Shown: piece after piece, positions 33,983-42,075 of the stretch
Numbering within the stretch: position 1 is the stretch's first letter
Layout of the letters: each line of letters starts with the position of its first letter
Origin: Actinoallomurus iriomotensis
GTDB lineage: Bacteria; Actinomycetota; Actinomycetes; Streptosporangiales; Streptosporangiaceae
Reading direction: 5' to 3'
Assembly: GCF_030269445.1 (NCBI RefSeq)
Contig: NZ_BSTJ01000006.1
Location: 377,204-441,203, forward strand
Length of the DNA: 64,000 nucleotides
The notes under the pieces: model-generated
Databases searched by the model: none
What the model was told of the DNA's origin: nothing
What the model saw: only the letters and a program-made list of their open reading frames with translations
Made by a program: the position numbers and the translations under genes

Positions 33983-34888
33983 ATGCTCACCCGCGAGTGG
34001 CTGCCTTCATGGCCGGTGGACCTGAACCTGACGCTGGGGCCGCACCGGCGCGGTTCGGGCGACCCGGCGTACACGGTCGGTCCCGACGGCGCGGTGTGGC
34101 GCGCGTCGACGACGCCGGAGGGGCCCGGCACGCTGCGGGTCCTGCGGCGCGGCGACACGGTCGAGGGCCGGGCGTGGGGGCCGGGGGCGGAGTGGCTGCT
34201 CGACGGCCTGCCCGAGCTCCTCGGTGCCGCCGACGACCCGACGTCGTTCACGCCCGCGCACGAGATCCTGCGCACGGCCGCCGTCCGGTTCGGCCACTTC
34301 CGCGTCGGCCGGAGCCGCAACGTCTTCGAGGCACTCGTGCCGGCCGTGCTGGAGCAGAAGGTCGTCGGCAAGGAGGCCTGGCGCGCCTGGCGCTACCTGG
34401 TCCGGAGGTTCGGCGAGGTCGCGCCGGGTCCGCAGCCGCCGCACCTGCGGTGGCCGCTGCGGGTGCCGCCGCCGCCCCGGGTCTGGGCCACCATCCCGTC
34501 GTGGGAATGGCACCGGTCGGGGATCGAAGCGGTGCGGGCCCGTACGATCATCGGCGCCGCGCGGGTGGCGAGCCGGCTGGAGGTCGCCGACACGGCCGAG
34601 GCCGACCGGAGGCTGCGCTCACTGCCCGGCATCGGGGTCTGGACGTCGGCCGAGGTACGGCAGCGGGCCCTCGGCGACGCCGACGCGGTCTCCGTCGGCG
34701 ACTACCACATCCCCGGCATCGTCGGCTGGGCCCTGACCGGGCAGAAGGTCGACGACGCCGGGATGCTCGAGCTGCTGAAGCCGTACGCCGGGCACCGCTA
34801 CCGGGTCACCCGGATGCTGGAGCTGTCCGGCGGCGGCCCGCCCCGCCGCGGGCCGCGGATGTCCGTACGCGACTACCGCGCGTTCTGA
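33983..34888 (+). CDS. DNA-3-methyladenine glycosylase (AlkA-like, HhH-GPD)
   Basis: A 301-residue base-excision repair glycosylase that removes alkylated purines. The helix-hairpin-helix LRSLPGIGVWTSAEVRQRAL is followed by DADAVSVGDYH, where the aspartate of GDYH is the expected catalytic residue. The N-terminal beta domain is shorter than in E. coli AlkA, and no Ada part is attached. Actinobacterial versions have the same outline. The 3' end overlaps a convergent 41-codon ORF by 16 bases. Confidence 0.9.
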   Translation: MLTREWLPSWPVDLNLTLGPHRRGSGDPAYTVGPDGAVWRASTTPEGPGTLRVLRRGDTVEGRAWGPGAEWLLDGLPELLGAADDPTSFTPAHEILRTAAVRFGHFRVGRSRNVFEALVPAVLEQKVVGKEAWRAWRYLVRRFGEVAPGPQPPHLRWPLRVPPPPRVWATIPSWEWHRSGIEAVRARTIIGAARVASRLEVADTAEADRRLRSLPGIGVWTSAEVRQRALGDADAVSVGDYHIPGIVGWALTGQKVDDAGMLELLKPYAGHRYRVTRMLELSGGGPPRRGPRMSVRDYRAF

Positions 34889-34998
34889 CGGCGCCAGGCC
34901 GGCCCGAAGTGGCTTGAGCGGCCGTCGCGGGTGTCGGCGCCGTAGAGCGGGCCGAGCACGGCGAGGGCGACGATGAAGGACAGGATGATCCAGGCCAT
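34873..34998 (-). CDS. 41-aa small membrane protein
   Basis: ATG at 34998 is preceded by GGGAGA with good spacing and opens a 41-codon frame. Residues 2-20 are a strong membrane helix (AWIILSFIVALAVLGPLYG), followed by the polar tail ADTRDGRSSHFGPAWRR. The charge pattern suits an N-out or C-in single-pass micro-protein. It ends inside the 3' end of the glycosylase gene on the other strand. It may be the start of the intergenic region leading to fbiC, whose gene is divergent. Function unknown. Confidence 0.6.
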   Translation of the reverse strand: MAWIILSFIVALAVLGPLYGADTRDGRSSHFGPAWRRQNAR

Positions 34999-35171
34999 GA
35001 CGGTCTCCCGGAGTAAGGAGTGTTTGTCGTTTCGCTGCTTAAGTGTGCGCGGTGAAAACGTTCAGCACCAGCGAGCGTTTCTGTACGGAACCGGTAAGCG
35101 TCGCTGAAGCTTCGGCCGCAACGCCGGGGGCGACGGGAATACCGGGCACGGCCTCGGCGTATGTTCCGGAC

Positions 35172-35243
35172 ATGAGCGAACGGAGTGAGCGAATCGAGGG
35201 ACCGGCGCGCCCGGTCCGTCCCCCGGCGAAGGAGGGCTCGTGA
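35172..35243 (+). CDS. 23-aa micro-ORF whose stop overlaps the fbiC start
   Basis: ATG at 35172 opens a 24-codon frame (23 residues) that ends in TGA at 35241-35243, overlapping the fbiC GTG as GTGA. It begins [10 protein letters not shown] and ends RPPAKEGS. A second micro-ORF of identical length and similar sequence bridges fbiA and fbiB at 45724-45795 (11 of 23 residues identical). The first 25 bases of the two match at 20 positions. The last codons also contain the fbiC ribosome site (AAGGAGGG), which explains part of the similarity. It may be a translational-coupling leader or a mobile short repeat. Confidence 0.4.
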   Translation: MSERSERIEGPARPVRPPAKEGS

Positions 35244-37792
35244 CCGATCTCGCCGACGGGTCCCCGCCGCCGACCGCCGTCCGGCGGGCGCTCGCCCGCG
35301 CCCGCGACGGCAAGGCGCTCGACGTCACCGAGGCCGAAGTCCTGCTGGCCGCCCGGGGAGAACAACTCGACACGCTGCTCGAACACGCCTCCCGCGTGCG
35401 CGACGCGGGCCTGGAGGCGGCGGGCCGGCCCGGCGTCATCACCTACAGCCGCAAGGTGTTCATCCCGCTGACCCGCCTGTGCCGCGACCGGTGCGGCTAC
35501 TGCACGTTCGCCACCGTCCCCGGCCGCCTCGACGCCCCGTACCTCAGTCCCGACGAGGTCCTGGAGATCGCTCGCCAGGGCGCCGCGCTGGGCTGTAAGG
35601 AGGCGCTGTTCACCCTCGGCGACCGGCCCGAGGACCGCTGGAAGCAGGCCGGCGAGTGGCTGCACGCGCACGGCTACGACGACACGCTCTCCTACGTGCG
35701 CGCGATGGCGATCCGGGTGCTGGAGGAGACCGGCCTGCTGCCGCACCTCAACCCCGGCGTCATGACCTGGCAGGACCTCCAGCGGCTCAAGCCCGTCGCG
35801 CCGTCGATGGGGATGATGCTGGAGACGACCTCGCGCCGGCTGTTCGAGGAGAAAGGCCAGGCGCACTTCGGCTCGCCCGACAAGGACCCGGCGGTACGCC
35901 TGCGCGTGCTGGAGGACGCGGGACGCTCCAGCGTCCCGTTCACCACGGGCGTCCTCATCGGCATCGGCGAGACGGTGCGCGACCGGGCCGAGTCGATCTT
36001 CGCGATCCGCAGGGTCGCGCGGGAGTACGGCGGGATCCAGGAGGTCATCGTCCAGAACTTCCGCGCCAAGCCGGACACCAAGATGCGGTCGATGCCCGAC
36101 GCCGACCTCCAGGAACTCGCCGCCACGATCGCGGTCACCCGGCTGGTCCTCGGCCCCAAGATCCGGGTCCAGGCGCCGCCTAACCTCGTGGACGCCGAGT
36201 ACGAGCTGATGCTGCGGGCCGGCATCGACGACTGGGGCGGCGTCTCACCGCTGACCCCGGACCACGTCAACCCCGAGCGCCCGTGGCCCCAGATCGACGA
36301 CCTCGCCGCGCGCACCGCCGAGAGCGGCTTCACGCTGCGCGAACGCCTGACGATCTACCCCGAGTACGTCCTGCGCGGCGAACCCTGGCTCGACCCGCGC
36401 CTGGCCGCCCACGTCGCCGCCCTCGCCGAGCCGTCCGGCCTGGCCCGCGAGGACGTCATTCCCGAGGGCCTGCCCTGGCAGGAGCCCGACGGCGGCTGGG
36501 CCGACCAGGGCCGTACGGACCTGCACGTCGCCATCGACACCGCGGGCCGCAGCGCCGACCGGCGCGAGGACTTCGACGAGGTGTACGGCGACTGGGCCGA
36601 GGTGGGCGAGCGGATCCGGCCGGTCGAGCGGTTCGACGCGGACGTCGCGTCGGCGCTGCGCAGCGCGGAGCGGGACCCGGGCGGGCTGTCGGACGAGGAG
36701 GCCCTGGCGCTGCTCCAGGCCGACGGCGCGGAGCTGGACGCGCTGGCCCGGCTCGCCGACGACCTGCGGCGCGACGCGGTCGGCGACGACGTGACGTACG
36801 TCGTCACCCGCAACATCAACTTCACCAACGTCTGCTACACCGGCTGCCGCTTCTGCGCCTTCGCCCAGCGGCGCACCGACGCCGACGCGTACACACTCTC
36901 GCTGTCCCAGGTCGGCGACCGCGTCGACCAGGCGTGGGCGGCCGGGGCCACCGAGGTCTGCATGCAGGGCGGCATCCACCCCGACCTGCCCGGCACGGCC
37001 TACTTCGACCTGGCGCGCGAGGTGAAGAAGCGCGCGCCCGAGATCCACATGCACGCGTTCAGCCCGATGGAGGTCGTCAACGGGGCGTCCCGGACGAACC
37101 TGTCCATCCGCGACTGGCTGACCGAGGCCAGGGCCGCGGGCGTCGACTCGCTGCCCGGCACCGCCGCGGAGATCCTCGACGACGACGTGCGCTGGGTGCT
37201 CACCAAGGGCAAGCTGCCCGCCGCCGAGTGGGTCGAGGTGGTCACCACCGCGCACGAGCTGGGCATCCCGACGACCTCGACGATGATGTACGGGCACGTG
37301 GACACCCCCGCGCACTGGGTGGCGCACCTGAAGCTGCTGCGCTCGATCCAGGAGCGCACGGGCGGCTTCAGCGAGTTCGTGCTCCTGCCGTTCGTGCACC
37401 AGAACGCGCCGATCTACCTCGCCGGCCTGGCCCGTACCGGCCCGACCCGGCGGGAGAACCGCGCGGTGCACGCCCTCGCGCGCATCCTGCTGCACGGCGC
37501 GATCCCCAACATCCAGTGCTCCTGGGTCAAGCTCGACGACGAACTGTGCACCCAGGTGCTCCAGGGCGGCGTCAACGACCTGGGCGGCACCCTCATGGAG
37601 GAGACCATCAGCCGCATGGCGGGCTCGGAGAACGGCTCGTTCAAGACGATGTCGGCGCTGGAGGAGATCGCCGCCCGCGCCGGCCGCCCGGCCCGCCAGC
37701 GCATGACGATGTACGGCGAGGTCCCGGCCGAACGCGTCGCGGCGGCCCGCGCCACGGACGGGGTGGGGCACTTCCTGCCCATCGTGTCTTGA
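35240..37792 (+). CDS. fbiC: 7,8-didemethyl-8-hydroxy-5-deazariboflavin (FO) synthase, CofG-CofH fusion
   Basis: An 850-residue bifunctional radical-SAM protein that makes FO, the deazaflavin chromophore of coenzyme F420, from tyrosine and 5-amino-6-ribitylaminouracil. Two 4Fe-4S motifs are visible. CRDRCGYC (Cys81, 85, 88) belongs to the N-terminal CofG half, and CYTGCRFC (Cys532, 536, 539) to the C-terminal CofH half. Supporting motifs include [22 protein letters not shown] and [14 protein letters not shown]. Start is the GTG at 35240 with AAGGAGGG upstream, overlapped by a micro-ORF stop. The downstream P-loop gene overlaps its stop (TTGA). Confidence 0.97.
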   Translation: MTDLADGSPPPTAVRRALARARDGKALDVTEAEVLLAARGEQLDTLLEHASRVRDAGLEAAGRPGVITYSRKVFIPLTRLCRDRCGYCTFATVPGRLDAPYLSPDEVLEIARQGAALGCKEALFTLGDRPEDRWKQAGEWLHAHGYDDTLSYVRAMAIRVLEETGLLPHLNPGVMTWQDLQRLKPVAPSMGMMLETTSRRLFEEKGQAHFGSPDKDPAVRLRVLEDAGRSSVPFTTGVLIGIGETVRDRAESIFAIRRVAREYGGIQEVIVQNFRAKPDTKMRSMPDADLQELAATIAVTRLVLGPKIRVQAPPNLVDAEYELMLRAGIDDWGGVSPLTPDHVNPERPWPQIDDLAARTAESGFTLRERLTIYPEYVLRGEPWLDPRLAAHVAALAEPSGLAREDVIPEGLPWQEPDGGWADQGRTDLHVAIDTAGRSADRREDFDEVYGDWAEVGERIRPVERFDADVASALRSAERDPGGLSDEEALALLQADGAELDALARLADDLRRDAVGDDVTYVVTRNINFTNVCYTGCRFCAFAQRRTDADAYTLSLSQVGDRVDQAWAAGATEVCMQGGIHPDLPGTAYFDLAREVKKRAPEIHMHAFSPMEVVNGASRTNLSIRDWLTEARAAGVDSLPGTAAEILDDDVRWVLTKGKLPAAEWVEVVTTAHELGIPTTSTMMYGHVDTPAHWVAHLKLLRSIQERTGGFSEFVLLPFVHQNAPIYLAGLARTGPTRRENRAVHALARILLHGAIPNIQCSWVKLDDELCTQVLQGGVNDLGGTLMEETISRMAGSENGSFKTMSALEEIAARAGRPARQRMTMYGEVPAERVAAARATDGVGHFLPIVS

Positions 37793-38307
37793 CCCCGCCC
37801 CGCCGCGTCCTGGTCGCGGGGATCTCCGGCGCGGGCAAGACCACGCTCGCGCGGAGGCTGTCCGTCCGCTGGGGCCTGCCGCGCCACGAACTCGACGCGC
37901 TGCACCACGGCCCGGGGTGGACGCCGCGTCCGGGGTTCCTCCCGGACGTGCGCCGCCTCGCCGCGGAGGACCGCTGGGTCACCGAGGACCAGTACCACCG
38001 CGTCCTCGGCGACCTGCTGTGGGAGCGCGCCGACACGGTCATCTGGCTGGACCTGCCCCGGCGCACCGTGATGTGGCGTGTCGTACGCCGTTCGGTGGCC
38101 CGCGCGGTGACGCGCCGCGAGCTGTGGAACGGCAACCGCGAGAGCGCCCGCGACTGGCTGCGCCCGTCCCACCCGATCCGCTGGGCCTGGTCGCAGGCCG
38201 CCTCCCGCCGCGAGGCGACCGCCGCGCGGGCGGCGAGGTTCCCCGGCGTCACCGTCGTCCGCCTGCGCACCGCACGCCAGGCCCGTCACTGGCTACGGCA
38301 GGCCTGA
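37789..38307 (+). CDS. P-loop NTPase, adenylate-kinase/topology-modulation-like
   Basis: A 172-residue small kinase-like ATPase. Walker A is [16 protein letters not shown], followed by [20 protein letters not shown], the pattern of FlaR/topology-modulation P-loop proteins, and [21 protein letters not shown] (Walker-B-like strand and an arginine-rich lid). The frame is open upstream through fbiC; the TTG at 37789 overlapping the fbiC stop (TTGA) starts the protein just before Walker A and is the likely start. A role in F420 metabolism is possible by position only. Confidence 0.8.
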   Translation: MTPPRRVLVAGISGAGKTTLARRLSVRWGLPRHELDALHHGPGWTPRPGFLPDVRRLAAEDRWVTEDQYHRVLGDLLWERADTVIWLDLPRRTVMWRVVRRSVARAVTRRELWNGNRESARDWLRPSHPIRWAWSQAASRREATAARAARFPGVTVVRLRTARQARHWLRQA

Positions 38308-38437
38308 CCCGATCAGGCCGGGAACGGTTCGAGTCGGACCGCGGCCGCCGTTCGGTCGCCTGTGTGCCCGATCGACCCGGGCGGACCGTGCAGGACGAGG
38401 CTGTCCGGTTCGCGAAACGGGCAGTCCGCGGGCTTTC

Positions 38438-39208
38438 TCAAGCGCCGTAGCGGCGTTGTCGGGCGGCGAAGCTGCGGAGCGCCCGCAGAAAGTCGATCTC
38501 ACGGAACGCAGGCCAGTTGGCCTCGCAGAAGTACAGCTCGGCGTAGGCGCTCTGCCAGAGCAGGAAGTTCGACATCCGCTGTTCGCCGCTGGTGCGGATG
38601 ATGAGGTCCGGGTCGGGCCGGCCCACCGTGTAGAGGTGCCGGGCGATGTCGTCCACCGTCAGGGTCGACGCCACGTCGGCGAGGGATTCTCCGGCCTCGG
38701 CCCGGTCGTACAGGTGCTCACGCAGGGCGTCGATCACCTCCTGGCGGCCTCCGTACCCGACGGCGAGCGTGACGTGGGCGCCGGTCGCACAGCCGCGAGT
38801 GGCCTCCACGGCGTCCTTGAGGGCACGGGCCGTCGTATCGGGCAGCGCGTCGAGCACGCCGGCGACATGCACCCGCCAGCGGGCGTCCCGGCGGCCGAGC
38901 CGGTCCGCCACCAGCTGTTCGATGACCTGCATGAGGAAGGCGACCTCGGCGTCACCACGGTTCTGGAGGTTCTCCGTCGAGCACAGGAACACGGTGACGT
39001 GCTTGATCCCGACGGCCTCGCACCAGGACAGGACGTTCTCGGCGTGCTCGGCGCCGTACTTGTGCCCGAGGCTCGGGTTCTCCAGGCCCATCTGCCGGGC
39101 CCACCGGCGGTTGCCGTCCATGATCAGCCCGACGTGCTCGGGCAGCGAACCGGCCATGACCCGCCGACGCAGGCGGCGAGCGTAGAACGAGTAGAGCGGA
39201 CCGATCAT
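38438..39208 (-). CDS. uppS: Isoprenyl (cis-prenyl) transferase
   Basis: A 256-residue cis-prenyltransferase making Z-prenyl diphosphates for the wall carrier lipid. The substrate-binding signature HVGLIMDGNRRWARQMGL (with its catalytic Asp), the central VTVFLCSTENLQNR and the C-terminal PDPDLIIRTSGEQRMSNFLLWQSAYAELYF are all intact. The compact length and lack of an N-terminal extension resemble the shorter-chain mycobacterial Z-farnesyl type rather than decaprenyl synthase, but chain length cannot be assigned. Start is the ATG at 39208 with GGAAGG upstream. It converges with the P-loop gene. Confidence 0.93.
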   Translation of the reverse strand: MIGPLYSFYARRLRRRVMAGSLPEHVGLIMDGNRRWARQMGLENPSLGHKYGAEHAENVLSWCEAVGIKHVTVFLCSTENLQNRGDAEVAFLMQVIEQLVADRLGRRDARWRVHVAGVLDALPDTTARALKDAVEATRGCATGAHVTLAVGYGGRQEVIDALREHLYDRAEAGESLADVASTLTVDDIARHLYTVGRPDPDLIIRTSGEQRMSNFLLWQSAYAELYFCEANWPAFREIDFLRALRSFAARQRRYGA

Positions 39209-39298
39209 CTGGCACCTTCCGCTGTCGGGCGCCGTCATCGGCGCGCCTCGGAGTCGTGAGGAAACACGCGACCGGGCTCGGGGCGTTGTGGGCGTCGC

Positions 39299-40081
39299 TC
39301 AGTCGGCCGGCGACAGGTGACGAATGTCGTACAGGGTTCCGGCGAACGCCGGCACCAAGACGAGCAGTCCGGCACCCGACGCGGCGGACAGCAGGTCGAG
39401 ATGCCCGTTCGTCGTGGAAGCGTGGAGCAGGATGGGACCAGGCGCGGTCACCGCGGCCGCCAGAACCCACAGGCCGAGTTTCAGACGGCCGGGGCGGGGC
39501 GGCACGACCACGGCCTGACCGAAGGCCGCGACGATCCGGCAACTTTGGATCGCCGCGAGCGCCAGTGCGGTCCACCAGCAGGCGAGCAGCACCGGTCGCA
39601 GCAGCGTCGGCGCGGCCGTGTACGCGCCGGTGTCAACGCAGACCACCACGCCCGCGCCGAGCGCGACCGGGACGGCGAATCGCGCGGCCGCGCAACGAAC
39701 CACCGCGATCACGGCGTTGAGCGTCATGCGGGGTCGAGGTGCGACGAGGGCGAGCCCGAGGAGCATCAGGAGGCTGCACACGCTCATCGGCCAGGACCCG
39801 GCGGTCTTCACCGGCAGCGGGGCGTGCAACTCCATGACCGCATGCGTGATGAACCAGCAGACGGCAGAGACCGCGACCGCCATCGTCGCAGCCCGTCGGT
39901 AGCGTTGCGTGCAGGACTCAGCGGGCCAGACGACCGGGTGCAGCCACATGTCGGCGATCCCCGCCAGCACGTTGGGCCATGCCTTCCATCCGCCGGTCCC
40001 TATCTCGCCTTCCAGGGCCGGACCCCACCGGCTCCGAAAGGCGGCCGGGTAGAGCCTGACCAGCATCCGCGCGATGTTCAC
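39299..40081 (-). CDS. Polytopic membrane protein coupled to PadR
   Basis: A 260-residue membrane protein with about six helices (TMAVAVSAVCWFITHAVMEL; SVCSLLMLLGLALVA; FAVPVALGAGVVVCVDTG; LGLWVLAAAVTAPGPILL). The N-terminal soluble LYPAAFRSRWGPALEGEI is characteristic of proteins often encoded with PadR regulators in actinomycetes. Its GTG at 40081 overlaps the PadR stop as GTGA, so it is translated by coupling. The frame reads on upstream but inside padR it is not family sequence. Function unknown, perhaps stress or membrane homeostasis. Confidence 0.75.
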   Translation of the reverse strand: MNIARMLVRLYPAAFRSRWGPALEGEIGTGGWKAWPNVLAGIADMWLHPVVWPAESCTQRYRRAATMAVAVSAVCWFITHAVMELHAPLPVKTAGSWPMSVCSLLMLLGLALVAPRPRMTLNAVIAVVRCAAARFAVPVALGAGVVVCVDTGAYTAAPTLLRPVLLACWWTALALAAIQSCRIVAAFGQAVVVPPRPGRLKLGLWVLAAAVTAPGPILLHASTTNGHLDLLSAASGAGLLVLVPAFAGTLYDIRHLSPAD

Positions 40082-40377
40082 GCCGGATGCGCCCCGAGGT
40101 TGCGCAGGCCTGCGGCGGCGACCCGCTCCATGGCCCGCAGCTCCCGTTCCAGGACCTGACGGCCCTGAGGGGTCAGCTGGACCGGACGCTGGCGGCCGCT
40201 CTCGTCGAGCGACTCGATCAGCCCTTTGGTCTCCAGTCGGGTCAGGGCCCCGTACAGACTGCCGGGCCCCAGCCGCCGCCCGGTCAGCTCCTCGATCGCG
40301 GTGTTGATGGCGTAACCGTGCAGCGGCCCTTCCGCAAGTACGCACAGCACCAGCGTCTGAGCATCGTTCGCTTGCAT
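40078..40377 (-). CDS. PadR family transcriptional regulator
   Basis: A 99-residue winged-helix regulator. LVLCVLAEGPLHGYAINTAIEELTGRRLGPGSLYGALTRLETKGLIE is the complete PadR DNA-binding domain with the typical LHGY and GSLYGAL motifs. The short C-terminus makes it a PadR-s2 type dimer. The ATG at 40377 has GAGGAGG five bases upstream. It diverges from the ABC-transporter operon over only 67 bases containing 14-bp direct repeats, likely its binding sites. The stop overlaps the next membrane-protein start. Confidence 0.92.
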   Translation of the reverse strand: MQANDAQTLVLCVLAEGPLHGYAINTAIEELTGRRLGPGSLYGALTRLETKGLIESLDESGRQRPVQLTPQGRQVLERELRAMERVAAAGLRNLGAHPA

Positions 40378-40402
40378 CAGCACCTCCTCTCACCGCCCAC
40401 CT

Positions 40403-40437
40403 TACTACGCGACAAGTACTACGCGCCGTGTACTATC
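40403..40437. promoter_or_regulatory. 14-bp tandem repeats, candidate PadR operator
   Basis: TACTACGCGACAAG, TACTACGCGCCGTG and a partial TACTATC follow one another at a 14-bp period between the divergent padR and ABC genes. An AGTAC/GTACT dyad spans the second unit. Position and symmetry fit the PadR operator and overlap the likely promoters. Confidence 0.6.
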
Positions 40438-40438
40438 T

Positions 40439-40484
40439 GCGGTCATGAACGACGGAAACCTTGCGGTCATGAACGACGGAAACC
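40439..40484 (+). repeat. Tandem 24-bp duplication containing the ABC gene start codon
   Basis: A 22-base segment around GGTCATGAACGACGGAAACC is exactly repeated with a 24-bp period (40439-40460 and 40463-40484). Each copy contains an in-frame ATG, so the ABC ATPase starts with MNDGN twice. Either ATG (40445 or 40469) could initiate. Confidence 0.85.
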
Positions 40485-41371
40485 CCGTGGTCGTGACGGA
40501 CGTAACGAAGAAGTTCGGATCCGCGAACGCCGTCCGCTCGGTCTCCTGGGCGCCCCGGCGCGGCGAGGTGACAGCGCTGGTCGGCCTCAACGGCGCCGGT
40601 AAATCGACCCTCATGCGGATCATGACCGGCCTGATCAAGCCGATGGGGGGTGCGGTGACGGTGCCGGCCGAGCAGGGGCGGCGCTCGCTGTCCGCGATGA
40701 TCGAGGCTCCTGCGTTGTTCACCGGATTGACGGTGCGCCACAACCTGCGGATTCATCGCATCCTCACCGGCGCGCACCCGGACGACGTCCAATCCGTCGC
40801 AACGCTGACCCGGATTGATCAGGTCATGTCACGCCGTGTCCGTGCCCTGTCCCAGGGCTACCGGCAGCGAGTGGCCATCGCCGTGGCGCTGCTGGGATCA
40901 CCCGCCGTCCTCCTGCTCGACGAGCCGACCAACGCCCTCGACCCGGAGGCCACCGCCCACCTGCGCGTGATGGTCCGGCGCATCGCCGACCGTGGAACCG
41001 CGGTGATCGTGTCGACGCACATGCTCCGGGAGCTCGAAGGGGTCGCCGACACCCTCACCGTCATGCACGAGGGGCAGGTCCTCTACGACGGCCCGTTCGC
41101 GTCGTTCGTGGGGCCGCCGAGCCTGCGCGTCCGGGCACAGGACGCCGAGGCGATGGCCCGGCTCACCGCACGCCTCCAGGACGAGGGGATCGCGGCCCGG
41201 CAGGCCACGGACGGCGTCCGAGTTCCGGCCGACGGCCGACACCCCGACCGCGCGGCCCAGCGCGTCTTCACCACCGCGGTCGACGCCGGCATCGAGCTGG
41301 TCGAGCTCGGCCACATCACACCGACCCTGGAAGAGGCGTTCCACGCCGCGATCTCCGGAGCCCGCTCATGA
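40445..41371 (+). CDS. ABC transporter ATP-binding protein
   Basis: A 308-residue ABC-2 type ATPase. Walker A is VGLNGAGKSTLMRIM, the signature motif is RALSQGYRQRVAIAVALLG (LSQGY variant), Walker B is AVLLLDEPTNALDPEA, and the H-loop is IVSTHMLRELE. The C-terminal domain ends in HITPTLEEAFHAAI. It is paired with the downstream permease by an ATGA overlap. The N-terminus holds two copies of MNDGN from a tandem duplication; the second ATG at 40469 may be the ancestral start. Under PadR control, as judged from operator repeats; likely an efflux or lipid-export system. Confidence 0.92.
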   Translation: MNDGNLAVMNDGNPVVVTDVTKKFGSANAVRSVSWAPRRGEVTALVGLNGAGKSTLMRIMTGLIKPMGGAVTVPAEQGRRSLSAMIEAPALFTGLTVRHNLRIHRILTGAHPDDVQSVATLTRIDQVMSRRVRALSQGYRQRVAIAVALLGSPAVLLLDEPTNALDPEATAHLRVMVRRIADRGTAVIVSTHMLRELEGVADTLTVMHEGQVLYDGPFASFVGPPSLRVRAQDAEAMARLTARLQDEGIAARQATDGVRVPADGRHPDRAAQRVFTTAVDAGIELVELGHITPTLEEAFHAAISGARS

Positions 41372-42060
41372 GGACCTACCGCGCCGAACTGCTCCGTTCC
41401 GCCAGTCGAGCCACCGGCTGCCTGCTGCTGCTCTGCCTCTGCCTGGCTGTTTTCAGCATGTCGAACGCCGGGCCACAGCACGAGCCGCCGCTGTGGGGAT
41501 TCCGCCAGGCCGCCATCTTCATCGCGACCCTGCTCATGGGCCGGGCCGCGACCGTCACGGCCGGCGACTTCAGCACCGGGACGATCCGGCCGTGGATCAT
41601 CTCTACCCGGTCGCGAGGTCCGGTGTTCCTGGGAAAGCTCGCCGCCTCGCTCACCATCGCGGTGGGCACCGCCGTGCTCATGGGACTGGGCGCCTACCTG
41701 GTCAGCGGGGTGTTCGGCCGCGTTCCCCCCGTCGGCGCCATGGCCACCGCGACGGCGCAGCTCGCCCTGGCCTGCGCGGCCCTCTCGGTCTTCGGGCATG
41801 CCACGGGGGTCATGACCCGGTCGGTGCCCGTCGCCCTGACCGTCACCCTCGGCTGGATCCTGCCCGCCGAAGCCGTCCTGCAGGGCCGCTCCGCGCGGCT
41901 CGACAGGTGGCTGCCGGGCTCCGTCCTGCACGACTTCACCCTCGGCCACGTCGCCCCGGGCGGTACGACGGCCGAAGCCGTGTTCCACGCCACCCTCCCG
42001 CTCGTCCTGCTCGACGCGGCCGCGCTGGTCTTCTTCCTGCGCCGCGATATCAACAGCTGA
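41368..42060 (+). CDS. ABC-2 type transporter permease
   Basis: A 230-residue membrane permease with six predicted helices (TGCLLLLCLCLAVFSMS; RQAAIFIATLLMGRAATV; ASLTIAVGTAVLMGLGAYL; LALACAALSVFGHATGV; VPVALTVTLGWILPAEAVL; ATLPLVLLDAAALVFFL). The cytosolic loop GDFSTGTIRPWIISTRSRGPVFLGKL is the coupling segment typical of ABC-2 permeases. Its ATG overlaps the ATPase stop (ATGA). The substrate is unknown. Confidence 0.88.
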   Translation: MRTYRAELLRSASRATGCLLLLCLCLAVFSMSNAGPQHEPPLWGFRQAAIFIATLLMGRAATVTAGDFSTGTIRPWIISTRSRGPVFLGKLAASLTIAVGTAVLMGLGAYLVSGVFGRVPPVGAMATATAQLALACAALSVFGHATGVMTRSVPVALTVTLGWILPAEAVLQGRSARLDRWLPGSVLHDFTLGHVAPGGTTAEAVFHATLPLVLLDAAALVFFLRRDINS

Positions 42061-42075
42061 AGGAGCGACCTTCCT

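Noticed and set aside
35043-35243. 66-codon frame ending at the fbiC start
   Set aside because: The upstream part is Ser/Ala/Thr-rich without a ribosome site. The conserved portion is the 23-codon frame starting at 35172, which I kept instead.
38320-38350. GGTTCGAGTC resembling a tRNA T-arm
   Set aside because: No acceptor stem, D-arm or anticodon arm fits around it; it is a chance match in a convergent intergenic region.
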